From NCBI GenBank assembly GCA_021372725.1, contig JAJFTV010000140.1:20183-84182 (forward strand): a stretch of DNA of 64,000 bases, in the 5' to 3' direction. This stretch comes from Chloroflexota bacterium (GTDB lineage: Bacteria; Chloroflexota; Anaerolineae; Anaerolineales; Anaerolineaceae). The translations under genes were made by a program, and so were the position numbers. This document shows positions 27,161-36,197 of the stretch, piece by piece; the first letter of the stretch is position 1; every line of letters begins with the position of its first letter. The notes under the pieces were generated by a model, which saw only the letters and a list, made by a program, of their open reading frames with translations, did not search any database and was not told the DNA's origin.

Positions 27161-27328
27161 TTATGACAAGTATTTGATATAGCTGCGGTGAGCTTTGTGG
27201 AAAACGATTTTTAGATGTTCATGTTCAGACAGTCTTAAGTAATCGCCTTCATCAATTTGAAACGGTTCGGCATATTTATAACCGGATGGTTTGCCTGTGT
27301 TGTACATCTCGAAAATACGAATTCTCAT
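27161..27328 (-). CDS. Small protein of 55 residues upstream of the HerA-like ATPase
   Basis: An ORF of 55 codons, begins MRIRIFEMYNTGKPSGYK and ends RSYIKYLS. It lies 15 bp before the ATPase gene on the same strand, with CGGAA about 4 nt before its ATG. The protein is charged and balanced (acidic middle QIDEGDYLRLSEHEHLKI, basic end FHKAHRSY), a composition expected of a real small protein and not of a chance frame. Function unknown; a subunit or regulator of the ATPase is possible from position alone. Confidence 0.6.
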   Translation of the reverse strand: MRIRIFEMYNTGKPSGYKYAEPFQIDEGDYLRLSEHEHLKIVFHKAHRSYIKYLS

Positions 27329-27527
27329 ATCATTCCGGGCGTTAATAAATGATAGCTTTACCCAATTATATTGTATAGCAGGGGAAAAGAGAAAATTGCG
27401 AATTTATTTCATTATAGCATTTCCATCAACCATTTATACGAATTAACTTGATAAAATGTATCATTATCAGTATTATTAATTCAATCTTTTGTGTGCAATT
27501 CTGTCATTTTTTTATAAAGGAGCCAGT

Positions 27528-27941
27528 ATGGAGCGGGTTACACAAGTTCAACTGGTGGATTTGATCAATCGGCCAGGGCCGTTATGGCTCGTAGGGCTCG
27601 ATTTTTCGGGTCTTAGCTTCCGTAATGCAGTTGTAAAATTGGCCGATTTTTCAGGCTCAAAATTAAACAACACAGATTTACGAAATGCCGAAATGAATGG
27701 AGCGGTTCTAAGTGGTGTGGATCTGAGTGGTGCAGATATGTCCAACGCAAAGTTGTTGTATGCAAAGATGCATCATGCGAATTTGGAAGGCACCAGTTTA
27801 CAAGGTGCGGTGCTAATCGGAGCAATTCTGGTAGGTGCCAATCTGAAAAACGCCAACTTAAAAGGAGCAAATCTTCAAGATGCCAACCTGGAAGGAGCAG
27901 TTTTTGAAAATACCATTCTTCCCAATGGTTTGATCCGCTAG
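27528..27941 (+). CDS. Pentapeptide-repeat protein 1
   Basis: A 137-residue protein. After an N-terminal segment ending NRPGPLWLVGLDFSGL, it is built of A(D/N)LXX pentapeptides (such as LNNTDLRNAEMNGAVLSGVDL, core TDLRNAEMNGAVL), which fold as a square right-handed beta helix. Such proteins may mimic B-DNA and inhibit gyrase (Qnr, MfpA) or serve structural roles; the role here is unknown. The ATG at 27528 follows AAAGGA by 7 nt and lines up with the start of the neighbouring paralogue. The two share the N-terminal sequence RPGPLWLVG, so they are tandem duplicates. Confidence 0.88.
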   Translation: MERVTQVQLVDLINRPGPLWLVGLDFSGLSFRNAVVKLADFSGSKLNNTDLRNAEMNGAVLSGVDLSGADMSNAKLLYAKMHHANLEGTSLQGAVLIGAILVGANLKNANLKGANLQDANLEGAVFENTILPNGLIR

Positions 27942-28051
27942 TGTTCTGTCGAATATCCATGAGGAATTTGAAAATAACCGGAACAGAACACTTTAAGTTT
28001 TGTCAAACATTCAATGAGTAGGGCCCAATTGCAGGTTTATGTTTGACAAAA
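27941..28051. repeat. Two consecutive inverted repeats between the pentapeptide genes
   Basis: First pair: GTGTTCTGT (27941-27949) and ACAGAACAC (27983-27991), starting on the last base of the stop codon. Second pair: TTTTGTCAAACAT (27998-28010) and ATGTTTGACAAAA (28039-28051), 13 bp and perfect, with a 28-base spacer. They could form two large hairpins that end transcription of the first gene, or be operator-like sites for the second. Confidence 0.6.
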
Positions 28052-28111
28052 TACTGGGATGGTTTAATTATTGCATCGATAATAAACAACCGTATCAGGA
28101 GTAAATGAAAA

Positions 28112-28600
28112 ATGGAAATTACCCGATTCCAATTGTATGACTTGATGAACCGTCCTGGACCGCTTTGGCTTGTAGGTGCTGATTTGGAAGGTGTTGACCT
28201 GCAGCGGGCCAATCTGCGCGGCGCGAATTTGAACCGCACCAACCTGAGCAATGCCCAACTTCACCAGGTAAATCTGGAAGGATCCGATTTGCGTGATGCT
28301 GTTATGAAAAAAGCTAATTTGCGGAGCGCAATCCTGCGCGGCGCCAATATGCTGGGCGCTGATTTGCAGGAAGCTGAATTATATCTTGCCGATGTGGTGG
28401 GGTCTGTCTTACGCGAAGCAAATCTATCGAAAGCCAATCTCGAAAATGCCAATTTGCAGCACTCAATCCTTGAAGGCGCAGACCTGCGCGGTGCAAATCT
28501 GCGAAATGCCAATTTGCGTGATGCTGTAATCCAGGATGCTAATTTTGAAGGCGCTATTCTTACCGGTGCGGTAATGCCTGACGGTACGCAGCACAGTTAG
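28112..28600 (+). CDS. Pentapeptide-repeat protein 2
   Basis: A 162-residue paralogue of the preceding protein with the same N terminus (QLYDLMNRPGPLWLVGADLEG) shortened here to its core NRPGPLWLVG, followed by about 23 A(N/D)LRX repeats, more regular than in protein 1 (ANLRGANLNRTNLSNAQL). Cytoplasmic, no signal. Start ATG at 28112 with AGGAG about 12 nt upstream; a very short overlapping ORF begins at 28104 with closer spacing and could affect translation. Function unknown. Confidence 0.88.
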   Translation: MEITRFQLYDLMNRPGPLWLVGADLEGVDLQRANLRGANLNRTNLSNAQLHQVNLEGSDLRDAVMKKANLRSAILRGANMLGADLQEAELYLADVVGSVLREANLSKANLENANLQHSILEGADLRGANLRNANLRDAVIQDANFEGAILTGAVMPDGTQHS

Positions 28601-28942
28601 TTTTGTCACCCTGGCTGTTACAAGATTAGCCATTGTTGCCTGCGGTAAGGATTGAAGGCGTATATCTGCATACCGCTGGCGGATGCTGTTATCCGGCTTC
28701 ACATCAGGAATTGACATTGCCCATGTTGACCATCATCCACGCGTGCTTTCGATAGCCATCGAACCGATGAAACAACTCCTGTTTTCCATTATGCACAAAT
28801 CGATATCTGAGACAATAGGCACTGTTATTAATCGGATCGATTCTGTATAATGATTCTAATGTTAAAAGAATGATCTGCGAGCATGTTACCTGAAATATTG
28901 TTCTTTATAATGGGATCATGATTGATAAAGGGGAGGAAAAGA
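28601..28942. other. Gene-free spacer with a possible promoter
   Basis: 342 bp between the second pentapeptide gene and the next coding region. No ORF of credible composition on either strand. A perfect TATAAT is at 28846-28851, about 90 bp before the next start, but with no convincing -35 at normal spacing. Otherwise nothing seen. Confidence 0.4.
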
Positions 28943-29683
28943 GTGGCCGCAAAAAAACTTGCCCAATATTCATCATCACAAAAATCAAAGATGTTTGAAC
29001 AATTCAAGACGATGCTGAAAACAATCAGGCCGTTGTTGGAAGAGAAATACGGCGTTGAAGAAAAATCTATGTTTCAACAGCACGCTTTGACCGATTTTCA
29101 CGACCGGATTGTCCCGAATATCCCCTTTATTGGAGGGCGGGCCAATCCATACACAACTTACCTCGAACAAACTGCGATGGCTCTGGCGTTGTACCATACT
29201 GTCCAGGAATGGGGCGGCGGTCTGGAGCAAGCCGGAGAATTGATTTATAAAGGCATGCTCCTGGTGGCTTCCAAATATCCCAAACCATTGTTACATATTT
29301 ATGGCATGTGGGCCAATTCAAAATTTCAATATCCCCGTATGCGTAGGGAGGCCCGTATTTCACAAAGGCGTGAATATGCAGCAGACTGGGTTTATGATTT
29401 TATTGAGGGGGAAGGCCAGGAGTTCGATTACGGGATTGATATGCATGAATGTGGCATTTTGAAATTCCTCACAGATCAGGGAGCTGAGGAACTTTTACCC
29501 TATTTATGTGCGGTTGATTACATCACATATCATGCAATGGGAATAGAGCTGCAACGAAACGAGACACTGGCAGTGGGTTGCGCGCGCTGCAATTTCCGTT
29601 TTATTGTCTCAGGAAATCCTTTGAACCCATCCTGGCCGCCGGTATTTCCTGAAAGAGAAAACCGGCCATCTATTCCTGATTAA
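28943..29683 (+). CDS. L-2-amino-thiazoline-4-carboxylate hydrolase (ATC hydrolase)-family protein
   Basis: A 246-residue protein with the ATC-hydrolase pattern: a helical N-terminal half (RRPLLEEKYG-like, here IRPLLEEKYGVEEK), a middle YAADWVYDFIEGEG and a C-terminal core HECGILKFL...LLPYLCAVDYITYHAMGIEL...NETLAVGCARCNFRF, where conserved Cys, Asp and the TLAxGxxxCxF end are the family marks. The founding enzyme opens a thiazoline ring in cysteine synthesis; most members have no known substrate. The GTG at 28943 has GGGGAGG 6 nt upstream and is preferred to a TTG at 28922. It meets the HD-GYP gene tail to tail with 4 bp overlap. Confidence 0.75.
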   Translation: MAAKKLAQYSSSQKSKMFEQFKTMLKTIRPLLEEKYGVEEKSMFQQHALTDFHDRIVPNIPFIGGRANPYTTYLEQTAMALALYHTVQEWGGGLEQAGELIYKGMLLVASKYPKPLLHIYGMWANSKFQYPRMRREARISQRREYAADWVYDFIEGEGQEFDYGIDMHECGILKFLTDQGAEELLPYLCAVDYITYHAMGIELQRNETLAVGCARCNFRFIVSGNPLNPSWPPVFPERENRPSIPD

Positions 29684-32190
29684 AGACCCTGCGTCGATGT
29701 ATCGTCCATCTGAACATCCAGTTTGCCCTGGTAGTACAAATCGACAACTTCCAAAAATGCCTCTGTCACCAGTGGATCGAACTGGCTTCCGGTGCAGCGC
29801 TTAATTTCTTCAATCGCTTCTTCGTGGGTGCGTGCTTTACGGTACACCCGCTCATCCGTGATGGCTCCATACGAATCGGCAATTGCCAGGATCCTGGCAC
29901 CCAGTGGAATGGCATCTCCCTTCAGGTGGGCAGGGTAGCCGTTGCCGTCATATCTTTCATGATGAGCGCGTACGATGGGAGCAACATTTTGAAGACGTTT
30001 AACAGGCGCCAGAATGTTGGCACCGATTTCAGGGTGTTTTTTAATCTGCATCCATTCTTCATCAGTGAGCTTGCCAGGTTTACGCAGTATTTCATCAGGA
30101 ATCCCGATTTTTCCGATATCATGCAGGCGCATGGCCCAGTTAATGGCCTTAATCTCATCTGGTGAACAGCCAAGTTTTCTTGCTGTGCAAGTAGCCAGTA
30201 TTATCAGGCGCTTGCTGTGATCACTGGTATAACTGTCACGGGCATCAATGGCGTTGGCAAGTGCAATGACGGTCTGAAAGAAGCTCTCTTCCAATTGATC
30301 GTGCAGCCTGGCACGTTGAATGGCGCTTGAGGCTTGATCAGCAATAGATGCCGCCAGCCGAAGTTTATCTACATCAAAAGGTTCACGGTTGGCGTGCCGT
30401 CTTTCACCAAGAACGAGAATGCCGATAGGCGTTTCGCCAATTCGTAACGGGCAGATACACAAACTGTGCACATGTTCCAGATACAGAGCGTTGCTCTCTT
30501 CCGGTGTCAAGTTGGATTTGTGGGCTTCCAGCACCACCGGAGATTTGCTGTCAAGCACTTTTTCATAATAAGGATACAGGATGCTGGGATCTTTTTCTCC
30601 CAACCGCAGATCGTAATCCAGACCGGCTACCGGTTGAATGGCTCTGCATGTGTAAGACCACTCATCGTCCCTGATCAGGATCCTTGCAAAGGTTACATGG
30701 ATGCTCTCCAGGACGTGTTCTACTACCCTGTCAAGAACAGTATGTATGTCATCTGTAGCCACCAATTCACTGGATAGAGTGTACAGGGAATCCATTTCTT
30801 TGCGGCGGGTTTGCTCCACTTTGTACAGGCGGGCATTTTCGATGGCGATGGCCGTCTGATTTGCCAGGGCGATTACAGTTTCCTGGTCATCCTGTGAATA
30901 GGGTTGTTCAGATTTTTTCTCTCCGACTGTGAGGATCCCGATCAAATTTCCTTGCACTTTAAGCGGGATGTACAATTCAGCGTTTATTCCCTTAAGAATG
31001 TCGTTTTCAGGATTGTCCGATAAAAACACATCCGGAAGAAGTCGAATATCTCGTCTTGTAATGACCTGGTTGGAGAGGTTCAAGCGCATGATCAGCGGGT
31101 GGTCTGGTTTCAGCCGGATATTGGTATTGCTTCCCAGGTTGCGATGTGTGATCAGGCGGTAATCTTGATCAGGATTCTCTTTCAGAAAAAAAGCTGCTTT
31201 TTCAATATGGAGTGTGGACATGAGTTCGTCCAAAATCATATTCGCCAACATATTGATCTCGAGGAAGGAAGCGGCTGAGCGGCTTACCCGCTGGAGCATA
31301 AGGTTTGAATCGTATTTTTCCCGAAAGAAAATTTTATCAACCCAGGCCTGCGCTCTGTCCCTTATCGGTTGGACAATGATCGCCGACAGGATAGCCACCA
31401 GCATGGAGGTAAATAAAATTTCTGCACCCTTAAAATTGGCAAACACCCTGATTACAATACTGATGAAGAAAAAGTAAGTGGCACCGATAATAGTGGTCGG
31501 GATGAAGTAAATCAAGCTTTTACGGATGACAACGTCGATATCCAGCAGCTTGTGCTTGAGCACCGCATAGGCAAGCACAAGCGCTGCCAACACATTTCCG
31601 GCAATATCGATGGGATATTTGCCCAAAGGCGTCCAGTTGATCAGCGAGGCAAGGACGATGATGGCGAGACCGAGCATCAGGTACTGCAGGCGGGCACGTT
31701 GGGTCGGATCATCACTCTGCCTGAAAGCTTTTAACAGGTCGGTCATGCTGAACGCATAGACCACATAGGCTGTGACAGCAACCAGTCCAATACCGATTGA
31801 ATTAAATTCATATTGGATTCCGCTTGCATCGACCGAAGCCCATTTGACCACCCATGGCGTAAAAATAGTGACCGGAATGGACAGTGTAAGAACCATATAT
31901 ACCCAAAATGCCCATTTGCGTGGTTTTGAAAGTGTGACTTGAACAAAATAGAAAACACCAATCGGCACTGTAATTACGCTGGCGGTCATCAGCCGGAACC
32001 AGGTGGTCTGGTTTTCTGCACCAATAACCACAAACAACGCCGTAACCGACCATAAAAACATAATGATCAGGTAAAACCTGAAGGCAATCTTTTCTCTAGT
32101 CTGTGGCTTGCTCAGAATTACAATTGCAAACAGAGTGGCATATAAAACGATGGCAAAAAGCGGAATCAGGGTGCGAATACCCAATGACAT
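29680..32190 (-). CDS. Membrane sensor with two GAF domains and HD-GYP phosphodiesterase
   Basis: An 836-residue signalling protein. Residues 1-225 hold about seven or eight membrane helices of the histidine-kinase 7TM type, 290-300 is a linker helix, GAF 1 is about 305-450 (LYIPLKVQGNLIGILTVGE), GAF 2 about 470-625 (CICPLRIGETPIGILVLGE) and HD-GYP about 640-825. The catalytic pair is in MRLHDIGKIGIPD and AHHERYDGNGYP with HPEIGANIL between, so all metal ligands of active cyclic di-GMP phosphodiesterases are there. It likely lowers c-di-GMP in response to a membrane or ligand signal. Last gene of an operon with the GH3 gene (6 bp away) and methyltransferase. Confidence 0.92.
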   Translation of the reverse strand: MSLGIRTLIPLFAIVLYATLFAIVILSKPQTREKIAFRFYLIIMFLWSVTALFVVIGAENQTTWFRLMTASVITVPIGVFYFVQVTLSKPRKWAFWVYMVLTLSIPVTIFTPWVVKWASVDASGIQYEFNSIGIGLVAVTAYVVYAFSMTDLLKAFRQSDDPTQRARLQYLMLGLAIIVLASLINWTPLGKYPIDIAGNVLAALVLAYAVLKHKLLDIDVVIRKSLIYFIPTTIIGATYFFFISIVIRVFANFKGAEILFTSMLVAILSAIIVQPIRDRAQAWVDKIFFREKYDSNLMLQRVSRSAASFLEINMLANMILDELMSTLHIEKAAFFLKENPDQDYRLITHRNLGSNTNIRLKPDHPLIMRLNLSNQVITRRDIRLLPDVFLSDNPENDILKGINAELYIPLKVQGNLIGILTVGEKKSEQPYSQDDQETVIALANQTAIAIENARLYKVEQTRRKEMDSLYTLSSELVATDDIHTVLDRVVEHVLESIHVTFARILIRDDEWSYTCRAIQPVAGLDYDLRLGEKDPSILYPYYEKVLDSKSPVVLEAHKSNLTPEESNALYLEHVHSLCICPLRIGETPIGILVLGERRHANREPFDVDKLRLAASIADQASSAIQRARLHDQLEESFFQTVIALANAIDARDSYTSDHSKRLIILATCTARKLGCSPDEIKAINWAMRLHDIGKIGIPDEILRKPGKLTDEEWMQIKKHPEIGANILAPVKRLQNVAPIVRAHHERYDGNGYPAHLKGDAIPLGARILAIADSYGAITDERVYRKARTHEEAIEEIKRCTGSQFDPLVTEAFLEVVDLYYQGKLDVQMDDTSTQGL

Positions 32191-32196
32191 TCAGTA

Positions 32197-33798
32197 TCAC
32201 TTTCTACGCGACTTTTCCAGCAATACGTTCATGATCGCATCAGAGGGTTGGATATGTGGTGGTTTTAAGTGAGCAAGATCTGCGCCAACTTTTAACTGGA
32301 AGTCTTTGTAATAAGCAAAAGAATCGCTAACGAGTTTAGTGATCTTCAAATGACCGCATCCCAACAATTCTTCCAGATCAGGGAATTCCGGTACGTTCTT
32401 GATTAACCCTTCGCGCAGTACTCTCGATAGATCATCTTCCGAGATGACACCATTTTCTTTCAGCTCAAGGTAAATGTGTAGAAATGTTTCTTCGTCATTC
32501 TCTTCTTTTCTGGCCACCCAATCCACATATCTCAATTGCGTGTATTCAAGTGATTGAGCAATTTGTACTTCTGTTATGCGCGCAATGGCGCCGATATCAA
32601 TGATATCGTCTGTCCGCGAATACAGTCTGAATTGCGGTAAATTGATGCCGGCCTCCCGGTCGCTTAGATCGATCACCTCGAACAAGTCACCGATCCGGTA
32701 GCGGGTGAAAACACCTCCCAGCAGATTGGTGAAAACAAGCTCATACAAGCCATGCCGGACTTCATCGGCAAGCAATGTATGGGGTTGATAATTTCGATCC
32801 AGTTTATTCTTCAAATATTCTTCATAGGGGATAAATTCAAGGAAATTGCTTTCGGGGTAGAAGTTCAATCCGTAATAGGTCCAGGCCATGGTTGCCATGG
32901 CACCGCCCTCGGTACAGATGTGACCTTCCAGCGGTTTCCTGCCCCAATACCGCTCAACTTTCTCGCGATACACCCTTGTATCAGTTCCTGTGGTGATGAT
33001 GCCTTTTACATCCCAAATATCCTTGGGTAATATGTGCCGGTTTTCGATTTTTGATTTGATCAGGCCTTTGAGCATGCGGGACAGGATTTTGGGTTTCAGG
33101 TATTTGCTGGAAAGTTTGGACTTTTTCCCGCGCTCGTACATTTCACCGACCTTGGCCAGTACGCTGGAAAGCCCAAAGAAATAATCCAACCCCAGTTCGG
33201 TGGCCATTTCAAAACCGGTATTGATGCGCTCTTCGAAGGACATTTTTTCACCCTCATCCAGCGAAGGAAGAAATTGGATGTTGGTTTGCTGCTCGGCTGA
33301 ACGGCTCAGGAAACCCGAAATGAACGGCTGAGGGGCTGTTGTAAACAGTATTTTATCGTTGTCTTCCAGATTGACATCCCCCCGGAATTTACTGGAGGCA
33401 AGCAGCATCCCACCGGTGACAGCGTTGCCAAGGAAATCATACGTTCTGCTGGATAAAGGCACCCATTTGTGACCGCTGAGGGATGTGCGGCCGGAAGTAT
33501 ACGCCCATCGATATTCTCCCGGAGGAAGCACATCCTCTCTTTTTTCAAGCAGAAATGGCGCGTAAACTTCGTAATTGGTAAGCGGAACATTATTGCGAAA
33601 CTCCTCTACACTGCGGGGCAGGCTGCTGCCAAACAGGTGCTTGCCGATCTTGCTGTTTCCTAAAAACTGCACCTGTTCCATCAAACGGGTCCTCTGGATA
33701 TGCATGTATTCTGCCAGGCTTAGGTCCAGAAACCCGCAATATTTGTTCCAAATTTCCTTCTTCTTTTCATCCATAAAAAGGTTAGATGGCTTTGTCAC
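32197..33798 (-). CDS. GH3-family acyl-adenylating enzyme
   Basis: A 533-residue protein of the GH3 family in the ANL superfamily; plant members join amino acids to jasmonate or auxin by an acyl-AMP intermediate. The nucleotide motif WAYTSGRTSLSG (variant of the TSGTT/SG P-loop), the carboxylate-binding stretch GIITTGTDTRVYREKVERYWG (core TTGTDTRVYR), HICTEGGAMA and the hinge RYRIGDLFEV...YSRTDDIIDIGA are all in order. Bacterial substrates are mostly unknown. The GTG at 33798 is used: AAGGA lies 7 nt upstream; a GTG at 33834 has no site. It overlaps the methyltransferase stop by 17 bp, so the two are coupled. Confidence 0.85.
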   Translation of the reverse strand: MTKPSNLFMDEKKKEIWNKYCGFLDLSLAEYMHIQRTRLMEQVQFLGNSKIGKHLFGSSLPRSVEEFRNNVPLTNYEVYAPFLLEKREDVLPPGEYRWAYTSGRTSLSGHKWVPLSSRTYDFLGNAVTGGMLLASSKFRGDVNLEDNDKILFTTAPQPFISGFLSRSAEQQTNIQFLPSLDEGEKMSFEERINTGFEMATELGLDYFFGLSSVLAKVGEMYERGKKSKLSSKYLKPKILSRMLKGLIKSKIENRHILPKDIWDVKGIITTGTDTRVYREKVERYWGRKPLEGHICTEGGAMATMAWTYYGLNFYPESNFLEFIPYEEYLKNKLDRNYQPHTLLADEVRHGLYELVFTNLLGGVFTRYRIGDLFEVIDLSDREAGINLPQFRLYSRTDDIIDIGAIARITEVQIAQSLEYTQLRYVDWVARKEENDEETFLHIYLELKENGVISEDDLSRVLREGLIKNVPEFPDLEELLGCGHLKITKLVSDSFAYYKDFQLKVGADLAHLKPPHIQPSDAIMNVLLEKSRRK

Positions 33799-34537
33799 AA
33801 GGGTTTCCTTCCGCGAGGTTTGCTTTACAGGCACTCAATGCGATGGGTGATGGAGCCCAAAAATGTTTTGATTTCATTTCTTTTACTTCAATTTGGATGA
33901 AGCCGGCGTTTTCCAATGCGGTTTCCCATTCCTGCATGGTATACATATTGGATATTGCCCGGCTTTCAGCCCAGGCGCGGGCCCAGCCTTCTTTGGGCAG
34001 AAAATAACAAAACACGATAAACTGGAGCACTATTTTATAGGGTGGAAAGTGCCATACCGGAGCAGCTCCCACATCTGCAACAGTGATCCGGCCATTCGGT
34101 TTCAGTACGCGCATCATTTCTGCAATCAGTTGAGTCACATCCATGTGATGTGTCGCAAGACCGCAGGTAATCAGGTCGAAGGTATCATTGCTAAAAGGGA
34201 TGTTCATGGCTGAAGCGCATGTCAGCCTGATTTTTTCCTGTTGATTGTTTTCGGCAATGTTTCGGCTGGCATGTTGTAGCATCGTTGGGGTGATATCGAG
34301 ACCCACAAAGTGAAAACCGTTATTCGGAGTTTTGGAAAGCCGCAGCGGTATTACACAGGTGCCGGTCGCAATATCAAGGATAAGATCGTGATCTTCGATT
34401 TTGGTGAGCTCGATCAGTTGATCAACGAATTCTTTATAGGTCCAACCCCAGATCAGTCGAAGCTCTGAATCCACTACTTTCTCATATCGGGGAGCCAACT
34501 CGGTAAAAGCTTCTTCGACAGCTTTTTTGTGATCCAT
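33782..34537 (-). CDS. Class I SAM-dependent methyltransferase (UbiE-like)
   Basis: A 251-residue methyltransferase. SAM motif I is LILDIATGTCVIPL (52-65), motif II acidic end FVGLDITPTML, motif III SAMNIPFSNDTFDLITCGLA (core NIPFSNDTFDLITC), and the post-motif MMRVLKPNGRITVADV. The layout is that of UbiE/COQ5 or small-molecule methyltransferases. First gene of an operon with the GH3 enzyme and the HD-GYP sensor, so the methyl acceptor may be a substrate or product of the GH3 reaction (inference). AAGGA 10 nt before the ATG. Confidence 0.87.
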   Translation of the reverse strand: MDHKKAVEEAFTELAPRYEKVVDSELRLIWGWTYKEFVDQLIELTKIEDHDLILDIATGTCVIPLRLSKTPNNGFHFVGLDITPTMLQHASRNIAENNQQEKIRLTCASAMNIPFSNDTFDLITCGLATHHMDVTQLIAEMMRVLKPNGRITVADVGAAPVWHFPPYKIVLQFIVFCYFLPKEGWARAWAESRAISNMYTMQEWETALENAGFIQIEVKEMKSKHFWAPSPIALSACKANLAEGNPCDKAI

Positions 34538-34867
34538 CGATTATCATCCTTTTCGAATCAAACGTAATCACGCATACCAGCGAATTGACATTGTAATCGA
34601 TACCAATCATTGAGTGCGATGAGAGTTTGCAGCTATGAAATTTATACCTCATCTCTTCATTTTTTCATGATTTGTAAAGGCTGGCGGGACAGGGGTTCAT
34701 CAGAGCACTATTTATCGATAAGGGGTCAATGCTGTGCGGATTCAATATTTATGGCTCCAGCCAGAATGATTATATCAAAAAAGATGAGTCGTCCAGATCC
34801 AATTCTTCGAATAAGAAGTTTTGGAAAAGGAAGTTTGGTATTAATCAATTGTACGACCTTAAGTTAT
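34538..34867. other. Gene-free spacer
   Basis: 330 bp between the start of the methyltransferase gene and the tRNA terminator. An open frame on the plus strand (34610-34894) runs through the hairpin and the first base of the tRNA and has Cys/Ser-rich, random-looking composition, so I do not count it. The segment must hold the promoter of the methyltransferase operon, but I could not fix it. Confidence 0.4.
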
Positions 34868-34891
34868 AAACTCCCGCTTGATCGGGAGTTT
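34868..34891 (-). terminator. Terminator downstream of tRNA-Val
   Basis: Perfect 9-bp stem AAACTCCCG / CGGGAGTTT with a 6-base loop. It starts 3 bp after the tRNA 3' end on the tRNA strand; flanking A/T bases allow a short U-tract. Confidence 0.65.
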
Positions 34892-34894
34892 TAG

Positions 34895-34969
<75 letters not shown>

Positions 34970-35015
34970 TTCTAATTTCAGCTGTCAACCCTGAAAGGCT
35001 GCCATTACAGCACGA

Positions 35016-35044
35016 ATTTTAGCATGACCGTATCATCTGCGCAA
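35016..35044 (-). promoter_or_regulatory. Candidate promoter for tRNA-Val
   Basis: On the minus strand TTGCGC (35044-35039), a spacer of 17, then TAAAAT (35021-35016), about 47 bp before the tRNA 5' end. Both hexamers are close to the sigma-70 consensus and the spacing is ideal. Read by eye only. Confidence 0.45.
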
Positions 35045-35088
35045 GGATCAGGAAATCATCTGAATGAGTCTGATTCAGCACTTGTGTT

Positions 35089-36147
35089 TTATTCCGCTGC
35101 TGCAGCTATCACCTTCGCAAAGTCATCTTTGTAAGTTTGTAGATCGATATTCCACTGCTGATAGGCGGGATCATTTCTTTTATCAGCCAGATCGAATGTC
35201 TTCTGGAGGTAAGCACCTAAATGATGCGAGACCTTTTGAGCGCCAAGAATATTGAGATGAAGCTCATCCCAAAAATCCGTTGTTGTATTGATGTCTGTTG
35301 CATCCAGCAGCTCGTCCAGGCAATAGTCAATATATTGAATATTGTAAGTATCGGCTAGCTGCTTGACAGCGAGATGCCTCGAATAATCCCAGTTGACTCG
35401 GGGTAAGGTTACAATCACTACACCGATATCGTTTTCCTGGCATAGCCGGATCATTTTTTCAAAATAATTAAGGGAGTCCTTCGAAAATGGTGTGATGGTA
35501 TCGGTTGGCTGCATATAATCTTCCGGGAATTCAAGGTCTCCCGTTTCAATACGTATTCCATAGAAACCTTTATATGGATAGCCTACCTTCTTTACATCAT
35601 TTGTAAAATCCAATTTGTCAAGATCATCCCACCTGGAATGATAGCGGAGTATGGGGAACAGATAGCTTATAACGGTTTGTCTCTCACTGCGGGAGACAAC
35701 GTCCATGACAAGTTCGAGTTTTTCAGCCGATAGGTTCATTGGATCAATGGCTATCCTCAGTTTGCCCTCTTTTTCATCCACATCGTAATCTGCAAACAGG
35801 GAAGTCGTATCGATCACAACAACTGCCGGTTTTTGATACTTTAATGACTCAACCAGGTAGTGATAAGATACTGCGGGTGCCTGGCCGCTGATCGCACGGA
35901 CATACCCGGTAAACCCGTAATCTTCCCACATAAAAAGAGGAGATATTCCTTGGAAAAAAGTACTGGCACCCAGAAACAGGACATCAATCGAATTTTCTGG
36001 TTGGTCGTTGAAGGCCATATTATTTTCCAGAGTTGTTGCAAAAGCTCCATCTTTAGGTATCAACGTTTTCGTGAAATACGAAAACAGCAGGCAAAAAATA
36101 CCCAGGAATGCGGTTACTTTGATGATTTGTATATATTTATTCTTCAT
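35089..36147 (-). CDS. SGNH-hydrolase-like membrane-anchored protein (DltD/AlgX-like), copy 2
   Basis: A 352-residue protein with one N-terminal membrane helix (about 8-26) and an outer SGNH/GDSL-type domain. Block I serine is S62 in FLGASTFF and the C-terminal pair is in WDELHLNILG (Asp-x-x-His); VVIVTLPRVNWDYSRH is the block III region. Proteins like this act with an MBOAT partner, as DltD with DltB or AlgJ/AlgX with AlgI, to pass an acyl group to a surface glycan. It is the last gene of the dlt-like operon, 50 bp after its paralogue, and shares with it sequences such as QPENSIDVL and LADKRNDP. Confidence 0.78.
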   Translation of the reverse strand: MKNKYIQIIKVTAFLGIFCLLFSYFTKTLIPKDGAFATTLENNMAFNDQPENSIDVLFLGASTFFQGISPLFMWEDYGFTGYVRAISGQAPAVSYHYLVESLKYQKPAVVVIDTTSLFADYDVDEKEGKLRIAIDPMNLSAEKLELVMDVVSRSERQTVISYLFPILRYHSRWDDLDKLDFTNDVKKVGYPYKGFYGIRIETGDLEFPEDYMQPTDTITPFSKDSLNYFEKMIRLCQENDIGVVIVTLPRVNWDYSRHLAVKQLADTYNIQYIDYCLDELLDATDINTTTDFWDELHLNILGAQKVSHHLGAYLQKTFDLADKRNDPAYQQWNIDLQTYKDDFAKVIAAAAE

Positions 36148-36197
36148 TGAGATAATTTGTGAACCCGTTGAGATAAAATCTGTGGCATTCTTTTCGA

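Noticed and set aside
27998..28051. 13-bp dyad taken as insertion sequence ends
   Set aside because: Only 28 bp apart and with no transposase or target duplication; a hairpin is simpler.
34610..34894. 94-codon frame before the tRNA
   Set aside because: It runs over the tRNA terminator and has random composition.
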